Positions 44,849 through 53,649 of a stretch of 64,000 nucleotides of DNA are shown piece after piece (position 1 is the stretch's first letter; every line of letters starts with the position of its first letter). The notes beneath the pieces were generated by a model. The model did not search any database. It saw only the letters and a list, made by a program, of their open reading frames with translations, and had not been told where the DNA came from. The translations under genes and the position numbers were made by a program. This stretch comes from JADFDG01 sp965232985 (GTDB lineage: Bacteria > Pseudomonadota > Gammaproteobacteria > Pseudomonadales > JADFDG01): positions 1 through 64,000 of the forward strand of contig CBDDRC010000039.1 of NCBI GenBank assembly GCA_965232985.1. Reading direction: 5' to 3'.

Positions 44849-47800
44849 ATGGACAGCAACCAGGAACCGGCACCACTCGGTATCTCCGGGCGCATAGCCC
44901 GCGCCTTTCTCGGATCGCAACTGACGCCACTGCTCGCCATCACCGGCCTGCTGCTCGGCCTGTTTGCGATCATCGTGACGCCCAAAGAAGAAGAACCGCA
45001 AATCGACGTCACCATGGCCAACGTCTTCGTACCGTTTCCCGGCGCGAGCGCGAAGGAAGTGGAAAATCTGCTGGCAACGCCCGCCGAACAGGTATTCAGT
45101 GAAATCGACGGCGTCGAGCATGTGTATTCCACATCGCAATCCGGCATGGCGCTGCTCACCGTGCAGTTCAAGGTTGGCGTGCCGCGCCAGGAAGCGCTGC
45201 TGAAGCTCTACAACCAGGTCTGGTCGAATGCCAACTGGCTGCCAGCGAATCTTGGCACCGGCACGCCACTGGTGAAGCCGAAAGGCATTGATGACGTGCC
45301 GATCATGAGCCTGACGCTGTCATCGACCAATCCGCAACGCACCGCGTACGATCTCGCCGACGTTGCGCACACCCTCGAAACCGAATTGAAGCGCGTGCCC
45401 GGCACGCGCGACATCTATACGCTGGGCGCGCCGGACGACACTGTGCGGGTAACGCTCGACCCGGCGCGCCTTGCCGCGTACAACATCAATTTCACCGCGC
45501 TGCGCGCCAGTCTGGTCGCAGCGAATCGTGCCATGAGTCCGGCGCAGGTAGTACAGGACGGCAGGCAGGTGGAAATCCGCGCCGGCGATTTTTTCCGCAC
45601 CCCGGCTGATGTCGCCGCCCTGATCGTCGGCACGCGCGGCAAGGAGCCGGTCTACCTCGCGGACGTCGCCGATGTGGCGCGCACACCGGACAGCATAGAG
45701 CGCAGCGTCTGGACCGGTTTCGGCCCGGCGAGCCATCGCGCCGCTGCGCCGCTGATGCCGGCAGTCACCCTTGCCATTGCCAAGCAACCCGGCGAAAACG
45801 CCATCGACATCACTGAAAAAGTCGAGGCGAAACTCGCCGCGCTGCGCAATCTATCGATACCTGCCGATGTCGAGGTGACGGTCACCCGCAACTACGGCCA
45901 GACCGCCGCCGACAAATCCGAAAAACTGATCCACAAGCTGCTGTTCGCCACCGCCGCCGTGGTGATGTTGGTGTTCTTTGCCCTCGGTCGTCGCGAAGCA
46001 CTGATCGTCGGCTCGGCCGTGATCATCACCCTGGCGATCACGCTGTTCGCCAGTTGGGCCTGGGGCTTCACGCTCAATCGCGTGTCGCTGTTCGCGCTGA
46101 TTTTTTCGATCGGCATCCTGGTCGATGACGCCATCGTTGTGGTGGAAAACATCCACCGGCATCTGAGCCTGCCAGAAAATGACGGCAAGACCCTGCTGCA
46201 AGTCATTCCGCACGCGGTCGACGAAGTGGGCGCACCGACGATTCTCGCCACCTTCACCGTCATCGCCGCACTCATGCCGATGGCGTTCGTTTCCGGCCTG
46301 ATGGGCCCGTACATGAGTCCGATTCCGATCAATGCCTCGGCCGGCATGCTGATCTCGCTCGCGGTCGCGTTCATCGTCACGCCCTGGATGGCGGGAAAGT
46401 TGCTGAAATCGCATCCGGCGAGCGGCCATGACGAACCCGGTGCGCTCGACCGCGTTTTCTCCAACCTCGCGCAAAAGTTGCTTGCGCCGCTGGTAAACCC
46501 GGTCGACGGCAGGAAAAAACGCCACCGGATGTACTGGGGCGTGCTCGCCGCGATCGCTTTTGCTGTCGCACTGCCGGTGCTCGGCATCGTCGTGCTGAAG
46601 ATGCTGCCATTCGACAACAAAAGTGAATTCCAGGTCATCGTCGACATGCCGGAAGGCACGCCCATCGAGGACACGCAACGCACGCTGGTCGCGCTTGCGG
46701 ATTACCTGCGCACCGTGCCGGAAGTCGACAACCTGCAACTGTATGCCGGCACCGCCGCGCCGATCAATTTCAACGGCCTGGTGCGCCAGTACTACCTGCG
46801 CCGCGATGCCAACATGGGTGACATACAGGTCAATCTCGCCGACAAGAATCACCGCGACCGCTCCAGCCACCGGATTGCGCTTGCCGTGCGGGCACCACTG
46901 CAGGAAATCGGCAAAAAAACGGGCGCCAACGTGAAGATCGTCGAGGTGCCGCCAGGCCCGCCGGTGCAGGCGCCGATCGTTGCCGAAATTTATGGTTATG
47001 ACGATGCCGACCGCATCACCACGGCACGCCAGGTGCGCGCGGTGATCGCGGCAACGCCCGACGTGGTCGATGTCGACGACAGCCTCGTCGCCGCTGCACC
47101 GCGCATCCAGTATGTGATCGACCGCCAGAAAGCTGCGCGCCTCGGGCTTGATTACGCGAACATCGTCCAGGCGATCGGCAGCCTCACCGGCGGCGATGAT
47201 GTCAGCCACCTGCACGACGGCCAGGCGAAGTTCGCCGTGCCGATCCGCCTGGCGCTAAGTGACGCCGACAAAGCGAACCCGAATGCACTGCTGACGCTGA
47301 AACTCACCGCCGCCAACGACCGTCAGATCGCGCTGGGCGATGTCGTTACGGCAATTCATACCCGCATCGAACAACCGATCCATCACAAGGATCTGCTGCC
47401 GGTGATTTACGTCACCGCCGACGTTGCCGGCAACACCGACAGCCCGCTGTACGGCATGTTCAAGGCCGCAGGAAAACTCGCCGACGAAGCAGCGGCACGC
47501 CCAGGGGCGGGCATTGCCCAGACGTATATCGAACAACCCTGGCTCGCCACCGGCCCGGCACTGAAGTGGGATGGCGAGTGGCAGATTACCTACGAAACAT
47601 TCCGCGACATGGGCCTGGCCTATGGCATCGGCATGATCCTGATCTACCTGCTGGTGGTCGCACAGTTCGGCTCCTACACCGTGCCGCTGGTCATCATGGC
47701 GCCGATCCCGCTGACGCTGATCGGCGTGATGCCCGGCCACGCGCTGTTCGGCGCGAACTTCACCGCCACCAGCATGATCGGCATGATTGCGCTCGCCGGC

Positions 47801-48082
47801 ATCATCGTCCGCAACTCGATTTTGCTGGTGGATTTCACCAACGAACAGTTGCGTGCCGGCGTGGCGCTGCGCGAGGCAATCGTGCGCGCCGGCGCCGTGC
47901 GCGCCAAGCCGATCCTGCTGACGGCATTCGCGGCGATCATCGGCGCGTTTTTCATCCTCGACGACCCGATCTTCAACGGCCTGGCGATCTCGCTGATCTT
48001 CGGTATTTTTGTCTCAAGCCTGCTGACGCTGGTGGTGATCCCGGTGCTTTATTACATCGCGATGCGCAATCGCTACTGCTGA
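44849..48082 (+). CDS. RND-family efflux permease
   Basis: The protein has 1077 residues and is an inner-membrane proton-driven pump. TM1 (LTPLLAITGLLLGLFAIIV) is followed by a large porter loop, helices 2-6 with the proton-relay motif GILVDDAIVVVENIHRHL, a second porter loop and helices 8-12 ending with ALAGIIVRNSILLVDF. Length and motifs fit the HAE1/HAE-like group rather than the metal-exporting CzcA group, although its substrates are unknown. No TolC-type channel gene is adjacent. Its stop overlaps the next, opposite-strand gene by ten bases. Confidence 0.93.
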   Translation: MDSNQEPAPLGISGRIARAFLGSQLTPLLAITGLLLGLFAIIVTPKEEEPQIDVTMANVFVPFPGASAKEVENLLATPAEQVFSEIDGVEHVYSTSQSGMALLTVQFKVGVPRQEALLKLYNQVWSNANWLPANLGTGTPLVKPKGIDDVPIMSLTLSSTNPQRTAYDLADVAHTLETELKRVPGTRDIYTLGAPDDTVRVTLDPARLAAYNINFTALRASLVAANRAMSPAQVVQDGRQVEIRAGDFFRTPADVAALIVGTRGKEPVYLADVADVARTPDSIERSVWTGFGPASHRAAAPLMPAVTLAIAKQPGENAIDITEKVEAKLAALRNLSIPADVEVTVTRNYGQTAADKSEKLIHKLLFATAAVVMLVFFALGRREALIVGSAVIITLAITLFASWAWGFTLNRVSLFALIFSIGILVDDAIVVVENIHRHLSLPENDGKTLLQVIPHAVDEVGAPTILATFTVIAALMPMAFVSGLMGPYMSPIPINASAGMLISLAVAFIVTPWMAGKLLKSHPASGHDEPGALDRVFSNLAQKLLAPLVNPVDGRKKRHRMYWGVLAAIAFAVALPVLGIVVLKMLPFDNKSEFQVIVDMPEGTPIEDTQRTLVALADYLRTVPEVDNLQLYAGTAAPINFNGLVRQYYLRRDANMGDIQVNLADKNHRDRSSHRIALAVRAPLQEIGKKTGANVKIVEVPPGPPVQAPIVAEIYGYDDADRITTARQVRAVIAATPDVVDVDDSLVAAAPRIQYVIDRQKAARLGLDYANIVQAIGSLTGGDDVSHLHDGQAKFAVPIRLALSDADKANPNALLTLKLTAANDRQIALGDVVTAIHTRIEQPIHHKDLLPVIYVTADVAGNTDSPLYGMFKAAGKLADEAAARPGAGIAQTYIEQPWLATGPALKWDGEWQITYETFRDMGLAYGIGMILIYLLVVAQFGSYTVPLVIMAPIPLTLIGVMPGHALFGANFTATSMIGMIALAGIIVRNSILLVDFTNEQLRAGVALREAIVRAGAVRAKPILLTAFAAIIGAFFILDDPIFNGLAISLIFGIFVSSLLTLVVIPVLYYIAMRNRYC

Positions 48083-49605
48083 TACCAGACCTCCGTATTC
48101 ATGATCGCGCCGCCGATATCCTGCCCTCCCAGGATAAGCACATGCGGGTTGCCCGCCGTGTCGGCAAAGAACGCAGCCGCGTGATTGAAGAACGTGTTCG
48201 ACGCCACGCTGTTGATGGTTTTGGAGCCGGTAGCACCCCCGAATGACGTCACTGTTCCGTCCGCGCTGACCGTCGCATACGACTCTTCGCCGGACTGGAA
48301 GGAATTCGCGTTGGTGGCGCCGAAAAGGCCACCGCTGGTCAGGATGGTCGCGCCGATGGCGACCGCCGTCTTTTTCTCGGCAACCTTGATCATCGAGCTG
48401 GTGGTCGCCCAGGCCGCAGTCAGGGCGCCGTTGGCGACGTCGATGACGCTGTAATACACGGTGTCGGACGCACCGGCACTGCGAGTGTGCGCTGTCGGGT
48501 CGACGCCGCTGCTGCTGGTGCCGCCCAACACATACAGCGTGCCGCCGGCAGCCAGCAGTTGGTGGTATGCCACTGCCACCGGCAACGTGGGCAGCGCGGA
48601 CCAGGAACCCAGCGTGCCATCCGCGTTGATGGCTGCCGAATACACGCCCGCCGTCGGATTACCGGTCGCATCGTTGCCGCCGGCAACATAGAAACGCCCG
48701 TTGAATACGGTGGCGCCATGGCCGTACAACTCGTGCGGCAGCGCCGTGGTGGTGCCCCAGGTGCCCAGCGTCCCGTCGCTGTTCACCTGCGCGTAATACA
48801 CCGTCGCCTGCGCAGTGCCGGCGGTATCCAGGCCGCCCAGTACATAGACGTACCCACCCGCCGCAGCGGGTACCTGCGAGTTGAACGAATTGGCCACTGC
48901 ACCTGCCGAGAACCCACGCTCAGCCGGCAGCGGCGTGGTTGCCGCCCATGCCGAGTTCAGCAACGACCCGGCACTGACTGCGGGCGAGACGGTGGTCGTG
49001 ATGTTGATCTGGTTGAAGTTGACGGCAGCCACATTGCTCTTGATGGCATCAAGCGAACCGCTCAGGCCGGTGTTGCCGCCGAGGGTGTAGATATAAGTGC
49101 CACCTGCGAGCGGCACGACCAGGGTCGGAAAGCCCTGTATCCCCACCGGGAGAGCGGACGTGGCCGCCCAGGACAGCGTCGACGGACTGAACGCGACGCC
49201 CTGCGTTACGAGGAAGCTGGCGGCATTGCTCTTGCCACCGGGAGTCGAAACGCTTACGTCATAGGTTGCCCCGAGCGTCAGCGTATTCGGCACCACCGCT
49301 TTTATGTAGGCATCGCTCCAGCCGCCTGCAAGCCAGCTTGCCGAGGCAACGACGCTGCCGGTCACCTGATCGAGGAAATCGAGCGTATAACCGGCTACCG
49401 GCGAAGCCGCCGCCAAGGTGCCGAATCCTGTTCCATAGACAATGAACGTGGTGCCCGCCGAGCCACTGGCCGTTGCGGCGCCGTTGATTGATGTCAGCAC
49501 TGGAACCGGCGGCGGGGAACCGCCGCCACCACCACCGCACGCAGCGAGCAGCGCGCCAAGCGTCACGAAAAGGACAAGAAAAATTCGCCTGAAGAAAATT
49601 GACAT
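48073..49605 (-). CDS. IPT/Kelch-repeat lipoprotein
   Basis: The protein has 510 residues. A signal with a lipobox (LLAAC, Cys23) runs into a Gly-rich linker (CGGGGGGSPPP), then an IPT/TIG-like immunoglobulin domain (about 33-130) and about five Kelch-type repeats (YVYVLGGLDTAG, RFYVAGGNDATGNP, TLYVLGGTSSSG) that should form a beta-propeller. It should be attached to the cell surface or periplasmic side of the outer membrane and bind a ligand; no catalytic site is seen. The start is ATG at 49605; the frame opens at 49641. Sequence is rich in Ser, Thr, Ala and Gly. It follows dbpA by 120 bases. Confidence 0.82.
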   Translation of the reverse strand: MSIFFRRIFLVLFVTLGALLAACGGGGGGSPPPVPVLTSINGAATASGSAGTTFIVYGTGFGTLAAASPVAGYTLDFLDQVTGSVVASASWLAGGWSDAYIKAVVPNTLTLGATYDVSVSTPGGKSNAASFLVTQGVAFSPSTLSWAATSALPVGIQGFPTLVVPLAGGTYIYTLGGNTGLSGSLDAIKSNVAAVNFNQINITTTVSPAVSAGSLLNSAWAATTPLPAERGFSAGAVANSFNSQVPAAAGGYVYVLGGLDTAGTAQATVYYAQVNSDGTLGTWGTTTALPHELYGHGATVFNGRFYVAGGNDATGNPTAGVYSAAINADGTLGSWSALPTLPVAVAYHQLLAAGGTLYVLGGTSSSGVDPTAHTRSAGASDTVYYSVIDVANGALTAAWATTSSMIKVAEKKTAVAIGATILTSGGLFGATNANSFQSGEESYATVSADGTVTSFGGATGSKTINSVASNTFFNHAAAFFADTAGNPHVLILGGQDIGGAIMNTEVWYQQ

Positions 49606-49725
49606 GCTATCAACCCCATGCAAATGACCGGATATAGCCACCGCTGGAGTCTACGCGCGCAGCGCCCTGTTTACGGCATCGAAATTTGTGCTTCAGTCGT
49701 CATTTCGCGTGACTGCTGCCGCGCA

Positions 49726-51117
49726 TCAGTCGGCGATACGCCGGGCCTTGAAACTGCGGCCCTTGATGCGTCCCTGGGTGAGCGCCCGCAACGCCTGATC
49801 GGCGGCGCTGCGATCAACCGCCACATAGGCCTGGGTATCGAAAATATCGATCTTGCCGATCAGCGTACCGGCAATGCCGCCTTCACCGGTCAGCGCGCCA
49901 AGAATGTCACCCGGCCGCAGTTTGTCCTTGCGGCCACCGGCGATATTCAGCGTGATGATTTTCGGCAACGGCATGGCCGCTGATGCCGTTGCCGACGGCA
50001 CCTCACGCCACACCAGTGGCCGCTGTTGCGCCTGCTCGATGGCCAGCGCACGCGAGGCCTCGGCCGGCGCACACAAACTCAAGGCCAGCCCGGTTTGCCC
50101 GGCACGACCGGTACGCCCGATGCGGTGAATATGCACGTCGGGCTCGAAGGCCAGCTCGACATTAATGACCGCCGCCAGATCCTTGACGTCGAGCCCGCGC
50201 GCGGCGACGTCGGTGGCCACCAGCAACGGACAACTGCCGTTGGCGAACCGCACCAAGGTGAGGTCGCGATCACGTTGCTCAAGATCGCCATGCAAAGCGC
50301 AGACATGAAAACCGTCAGCACGCAGACTCTCTTCAATATCGGCGCACAATTGTTTTGTGTTGCAGAAAAGAATTGCTGATGCCGGTTGATAGTGGCGCAA
50401 CACTGCCTTCAATGCCGCAGCCCGGCTGCTGCGTTCGATCTCGAAAAACACCTGCTCGATCTGCGTGTCGGCATGCACAGAATCTACGGTGACCTCAACC
50501 GGATCATGCTGAAAATTTCCGCTGAGCGCCCGAATTTCCGGTGCGTAGGTTGCCGAGAACAACAGCGTCTGGCGCTGGGCAGGAACCTTGGTCACCACAG
50601 CGACGATGTCGTCGTGAAAACCCATGTCAAGCATGCGGTCGGCTTCGTCCAGCACCAGGGTTTTGACGCCGCCCAAGTCAAGCGAGTCTTTCTGCAGATG
50701 TTTGAGAATGCGCCCCGGCGTGCCGACAACAACATGCGCGCCATGCGCCAGCGAGCCGAGTTGCGGGCCCATCGGCACGCCGCCGCATAGCGTCAGGATC
50801 TTGATGTTGTCGGTCGCGCGTGCGAGCCGGCGCAGCTCCTTCGCCACCTGGTCGGCAAGTTCACGGGTTGGGCACAGCACCAATGCCTGCACACCGAAAA
50901 AACGCGGGTTGAGCCCGCGCAACAGACCGATGCCGAAGGCTGCCGTTTTGCCGCTGCCGGTTTTCGCCTGCGCGATTACGTCGCGACCGGCCAACACATG
51001 CGGCAGGCTCATGGCCTGCACCGGCGTCATGTCGTGATAACCGAGTTCCGTGAGGTTCGCGAGTACAGCCGGTTCGAGCGGCAAGGTGGCAAACGCTTTT
51101 GCAGCAAGTACAGTCAC
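49726..51117 (-). CDS. dbpA: ATP-dependent RNA helicase DbpA
   Basis: The protein has 463 residues. It is a DEAD-box helicase that remodels 23S rRNA during large-subunit assembly. The Q motif, AKTGSGKTAAFG (Walker A), DEADRMLDMGF, SATY and HRIGRTGRAG motifs are all present. The C-terminal domain (LRPGDILGALTGEGGI then GKIDIFDTQAYVAVDR) is the DbpA RNA-binding domain that recognises 23S hairpin 92. The start is GTG at 51117, sharing GTGA with the RIO kinase stop. Confidence 0.95.
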   Translation of the reverse strand: MTVLAAKAFATLPLEPAVLANLTELGYHDMTPVQAMSLPHVLAGRDVIAQAKTGSGKTAAFGIGLLRGLNPRFFGVQALVLCPTRELADQVAKELRRLARATDNIKILTLCGGVPMGPQLGSLAHGAHVVVGTPGRILKHLQKDSLDLGGVKTLVLDEADRMLDMGFHDDIVAVVTKVPAQRQTLLFSATYAPEIRALSGNFQHDPVEVTVDSVHADTQIEQVFFEIERSSRAAALKAVLRHYQPASAILFCNTKQLCADIEESLRADGFHVCALHGDLEQRDRDLTLVRFANGSCPLLVATDVAARGLDVKDLAAVINVELAFEPDVHIHRIGRTGRAGQTGLALSLCAPAEASRALAIEQAQQRPLVWREVPSATASAAMPLPKIITLNIAGGRKDKLRPGDILGALTGEGGIAGTLIGKIDIFDTQAYVAVDRSAADQALRALTQGRIKGRSFKARRIAD

Positions 51118-51968
51118 GTCTCGTCCCCGGCGGCTTCGCGCGCCTTGCGTGCCGCTTCTTCGGCAATGGCATCCTGAATTTGCCGCAGCAGGTCGTCGAC
51201 ATCTGCGGGTGTTTCGTCGTGTGCAAATTCACCGGTCAGTATCGTTTGCGGTGTCAACTCACCACGCTCGTAAATATCCCAAATCTCGGCGGCGTAATCG
51301 GTATCAAGCAATTCCGGCGCAAACTGGCCGAAAAACGTGGCGAGGTTGCCGACATCGCGTTCCAGCATCGCCTTGGCATGGTTGTTGGCCGCCGCATCAA
51401 CCGCCTGCGGCAGATCAATAATCACCGGGCCATCGGGATCAACCAGAATATTGAACTCGGAAAGATCACCATGTACGAGGCCGGCGCACAGCATGCGCAC
51501 CACCTCGCGGATCAGTCGGTGATGAAATTCACGCGCCTGTTCTGCCGTAAAATCGAAATCGGCAAGGCGGCCGGCAACCGCGCCCTCCTCGTCGCAGATC
51601 AATTCCATCAGCAACACGCCGTCGTAGCAGCCGTACGGCTTGGGCACCCGCACGCCGGCCGCAGCGAGGCAATACAACGCGCTGACTTCGGCGTTTTGCC
51701 AGTGCGCCTGCTGCTCCTCACGACCAAACTTCGAGCCTTTTTCCATGGCCCGCGCCAGACGGCTGCTGCGCACCTTGCGGCCTTCGCGATACTGCACCGC
51801 CTGCCGGAAACTGCGCTGGTTGACGTCCTTGTAGACCTTCGCGCAAAGGATTTCCTCGCCACGCCTGACGAGATAAACGGTTGCTTCCTTGCCGCTTTTC
51901 AATTGACGCACGACGGCATCGACGAGACCGTCTTCAACGAGGGGGGCAATACGTGGTGGGGTCTTCAT
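51114..51968 (-). CDS. RIO-type atypical serine protein kinase
   Basis: The protein has 284 residues. It has the RIO fold: VYLVRRGEEILCAKVYKD with the ATP-binding Lys, HGDLSEFNILVD with the catalytic Asp and Asn, and VIIDLPQAVD in place of the DFG. RIO kinases in archaea and eukaryotes act in small-subunit ribosome maturation; bacterial members are less well known. The coupling to dbpA (four-base overlap), a ribosome assembly helicase, supports a ribosome-linked role. The C-terminal 80 residues are acidic and helical. Confidence 0.88.
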   Translation of the reverse strand: MKTPPRIAPLVEDGLVDAVVRQLKSGKEATVYLVRRGEEILCAKVYKDVNQRSFRQAVQYREGRKVRSSRLARAMEKGSKFGREEQQAHWQNAEVSALYCLAAAGVRVPKPYGCYDGVLLMELICDEEGAVAGRLADFDFTAEQAREFHHRLIREVVRMLCAGLVHGDLSEFNILVDPDGPVIIDLPQAVDAAANNHAKAMLERDVGNLATFFGQFAPELLDTDYAAEIWDIYERGELTPQTILTGEFAHDETPADVDDLLRQIQDAIAEEAARKAREAAGDET

Positions 51969-52263
51969 GGCGACTCAGGTGAAATCATCGGTGCATTCTG
52001 GTCTGCGGCTGCACCAAAGACCACCCTGTCGTCATCGCTGATCCGGCCCGGGCCAATCTGTTGATGCGTTTCGACCCGCCATTTCCGGCCCCCGGCAAGG
52101 GTCATCATCGCGCCGACGAATGGGCGGATCACCACCGGAACCAACGGCTTTCCCGCCTTGTCCCTATGTCAGGGCGGACCCATAGTAGGGAGCGTTGCCG
52201 TGCACGGCAGACCCGTGCAGTGTGCCCGGGCACCGGCCCGTCATCCGGCGAGGAGTAACTCAC
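51969..52263. other. Intergenic region, RIO kinase / acidic protein
   Basis: These 295 bases separate divergent genes and hold no credible gene. TTGTCC (52158-52163) and CATAGT (52181-52186), 17 bases apart, form a weak candidate promoter for the acidic protein. The same place has the short inverted pair CTATG/CATAG. Confidence 0.4.
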
Positions 52264-52629
52264 ATGTCCCACGACCAGCCCCTTGGCAAACCAGCAAGTG
52301 TCGTCCAGCTTGCCGATGTGCGGCGGCGTCTCGAAGCGGAAAAAGAAGACGCCGTTGCGCCCATTCGTGCCGCCTTCATGGAAGAAATGGGTGCACTGCT
52401 GGATGAGTACATCGAGGCGGTGCGCGACGCCACCGCCGACGATCCCGACAAGGCCATCGAAGAACTGATGGCCGCCTGCTCGACCGTGCTGGCACTGGCC
52501 GCCGAAGACCACTTTGAAGAGCTCGACGATCAGATCGATTTCATCGATACCGTGGCCGAAATCGCTACCGAACTGCTAGGCGACGACGACGGCCAGGGCG
52601 AGTTGTTCGACGACGAACAAGACCCCTGA
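52264..52629 (+). CDS. Small acidic protein of unknown function
   Basis: The protein has 121 residues and I do not recognise its family. It is strongly acidic, predicted mainly helical, and has no signal peptide or membrane segment, so it is probably cytoplasmic. Several helices carry Asp/Glu clusters (AVRDATADDPDKAIEEL, EDHFEELDDQIDFIDTV) and the C-terminus is almost entirely acidic (LFDDEQDP). A GAGGAG lies nine bases before ATG at 52264; the open frame starts at 52195. Such proteins often act by binding a partner, but nothing here shows which. Confidence 0.75.
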   Translation: MSHDQPLGKPASVVQLADVRRRLEAEKEDAVAPIRAAFMEEMGALLDEYIEAVRDATADDPDKAIEELMAACSTVLALAAEDHFEELDDQIDFIDTVAEIATELLGDDDGQGELFDDEQDP

Positions 52630-52639
52630 GGGCGCGCAT

Positions 52640-53548
52640 TCAAGGCGCGCAGATTATCGGCTCCGCCAGCACCCCGCGCCAGGCGTCCTCCCAGGGGCCG
52701 GCGTGCGCGGCATCAACCTCAACCACACGCAGGCAGCGCCGGCTACCCAGCTTCGCCGCGTAAGCTGCGAAGACTGCACGCGGCACCTGCCGATCCTGCA
52801 ACCCGAGCAGATGGATTTGGGGGATGTCGCGCAGGGATGCCGCTTCATCGGCAGGGTTCAGCGACCCCTCCAGCGGCGAGATCTTGCGCAAGTGCGTCCA
52901 GGCAGCCGTATCGAGGTTACCCGCCACCGTCCGCAGGCTGAGCGGCAGCGCGGGCAACTGCTGTTGCAGCCGCGCAGCAACCAATGCAGCAATCGCGCCG
53001 CCACCGGAAAACCCGACCAGTTCAATCGATGTTGCGTCGACTGACCCGGCCAGCTCGCGCACAGCCGCAACATAGGCAGCAACCACCTCCGGCGCGAAGC
53101 GTGCCGACAGCCAGTAGCGGCGATCGACAGTCGGGTTCGGCATGGCCTCCAGGTACTGGCCGGGCCGACCGAGATAAACGACGTTGGCGGCGCCATCGAG
53201 CACCGCGAGCTTCAGTGCCACCGGGTTGATGGGCGTTGGATCACTCGAAGGTGTTTGGCGATTGATCCAGGCACGGCCATCGCCCTCGATATACACCACC
53301 AGCGCCGCATGATCCTCCTGCAGGCGTGCAAACCCCTTCAACGGCAGCGGCAAGGCCGTTGCCAATGTGATCGGCAGCATGCCTGCACCTTCAGCCAGCA
53401 GCCGCGCCGACTCCGTGCGCTCGGCAACCCCAGGCACGCTGGCGCAAGCGGCAAGCAGACCTGCCACGAACAGCAGCGCCAGCAAGGGCCTCAGCTGCAA
53501 CAGCAGCGACAACGACGGCACCGGTATTCGACTACGCGTCACGAGCAT
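52640..53548 (-). CDS. Alpha/beta hydrolase-like lipoprotein
   Basis: The protein has about 302 residues. A signal with a lipobox (LLAAC, Cys35) is followed by an alpha/beta hydrolase fold. The nucleophile elbow is GFSGGGA, an acid candidate is in GLQDRQVP, and a His in DAAHAGPW near the C-terminus. The early segment AALVVYIEGDGRAW replaces the usual HG oxyanion motif. The substrate is unknown. The frame is open to 53593, but the preceding hairpin terminator and signal favour ATG at 53548. It converges with the small acidic gene across ten bases and lies downstream of the autotransporter. Confidence 0.8.
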   Translation of the reverse strand: MLVTRSRIPVPSLSLLLQLRPLLALLFVAGLLAACASVPGVAERTESARLLAEGAGMLPITLATALPLPLKGFARLQEDHAALVVYIEGDGRAWINRQTPSSDPTPINPVALKLAVLDGAANVVYLGRPGQYLEAMPNPTVDRRYWLSARFAPEVVAAYVAAVRELAGSVDATSIELVGFSGGGAIAALVAARLQQQLPALPLSLRTVAGNLDTAAWTHLRKISPLEGSLNPADEAASLRDIPQIHLLGLQDRQVPRAVFAAYAAKLGSRRCLRVVEVDAAHAGPWEDAWRGVLAEPIICAP

Positions 53549-53589
53549 TACATGAGCACTCCAGCAGATATCTTGCAGATGGATACCCC

Positions 53590-53622
53590 ACAAACAAATC
53601 AGGGCGCCCGAAGGCGCCCTGA
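53590..53622 (-). terminator. Rho-independent terminator of the autotransporter gene
   Basis: A perfect 10-bp stem, 53599-53608 with 53613-53622, has the loop TTCG on the minus strand and is followed by a T-rich tract (ATTTGTTTG). It lies 28 bases past the autotransporter stop and before the hydrolase gene. Confidence 0.85.
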
Positions 53623-53649
53623 TTGTCTTGCGTGTGTTGCTTTAGCGCA

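Noticed and set aside
43603..45171. 522-codon minus-strand frame over the RND adaptor
   Set aside because: It is an antisense shadow of a well-supported adaptor gene, with no recognisable domain.
45851..47215. 454-codon minus-strand frame over the RND pump
   Set aside because: Its His/Asp/Arg-rich composition is typical of an antisense frame; the pump motifs are on the other strand.
52632..52650. GCGCGC hairpin between the acidic protein and the hydrolase as a terminator
   Set aside because: The stem is only six bases and no T run follows on either strand.
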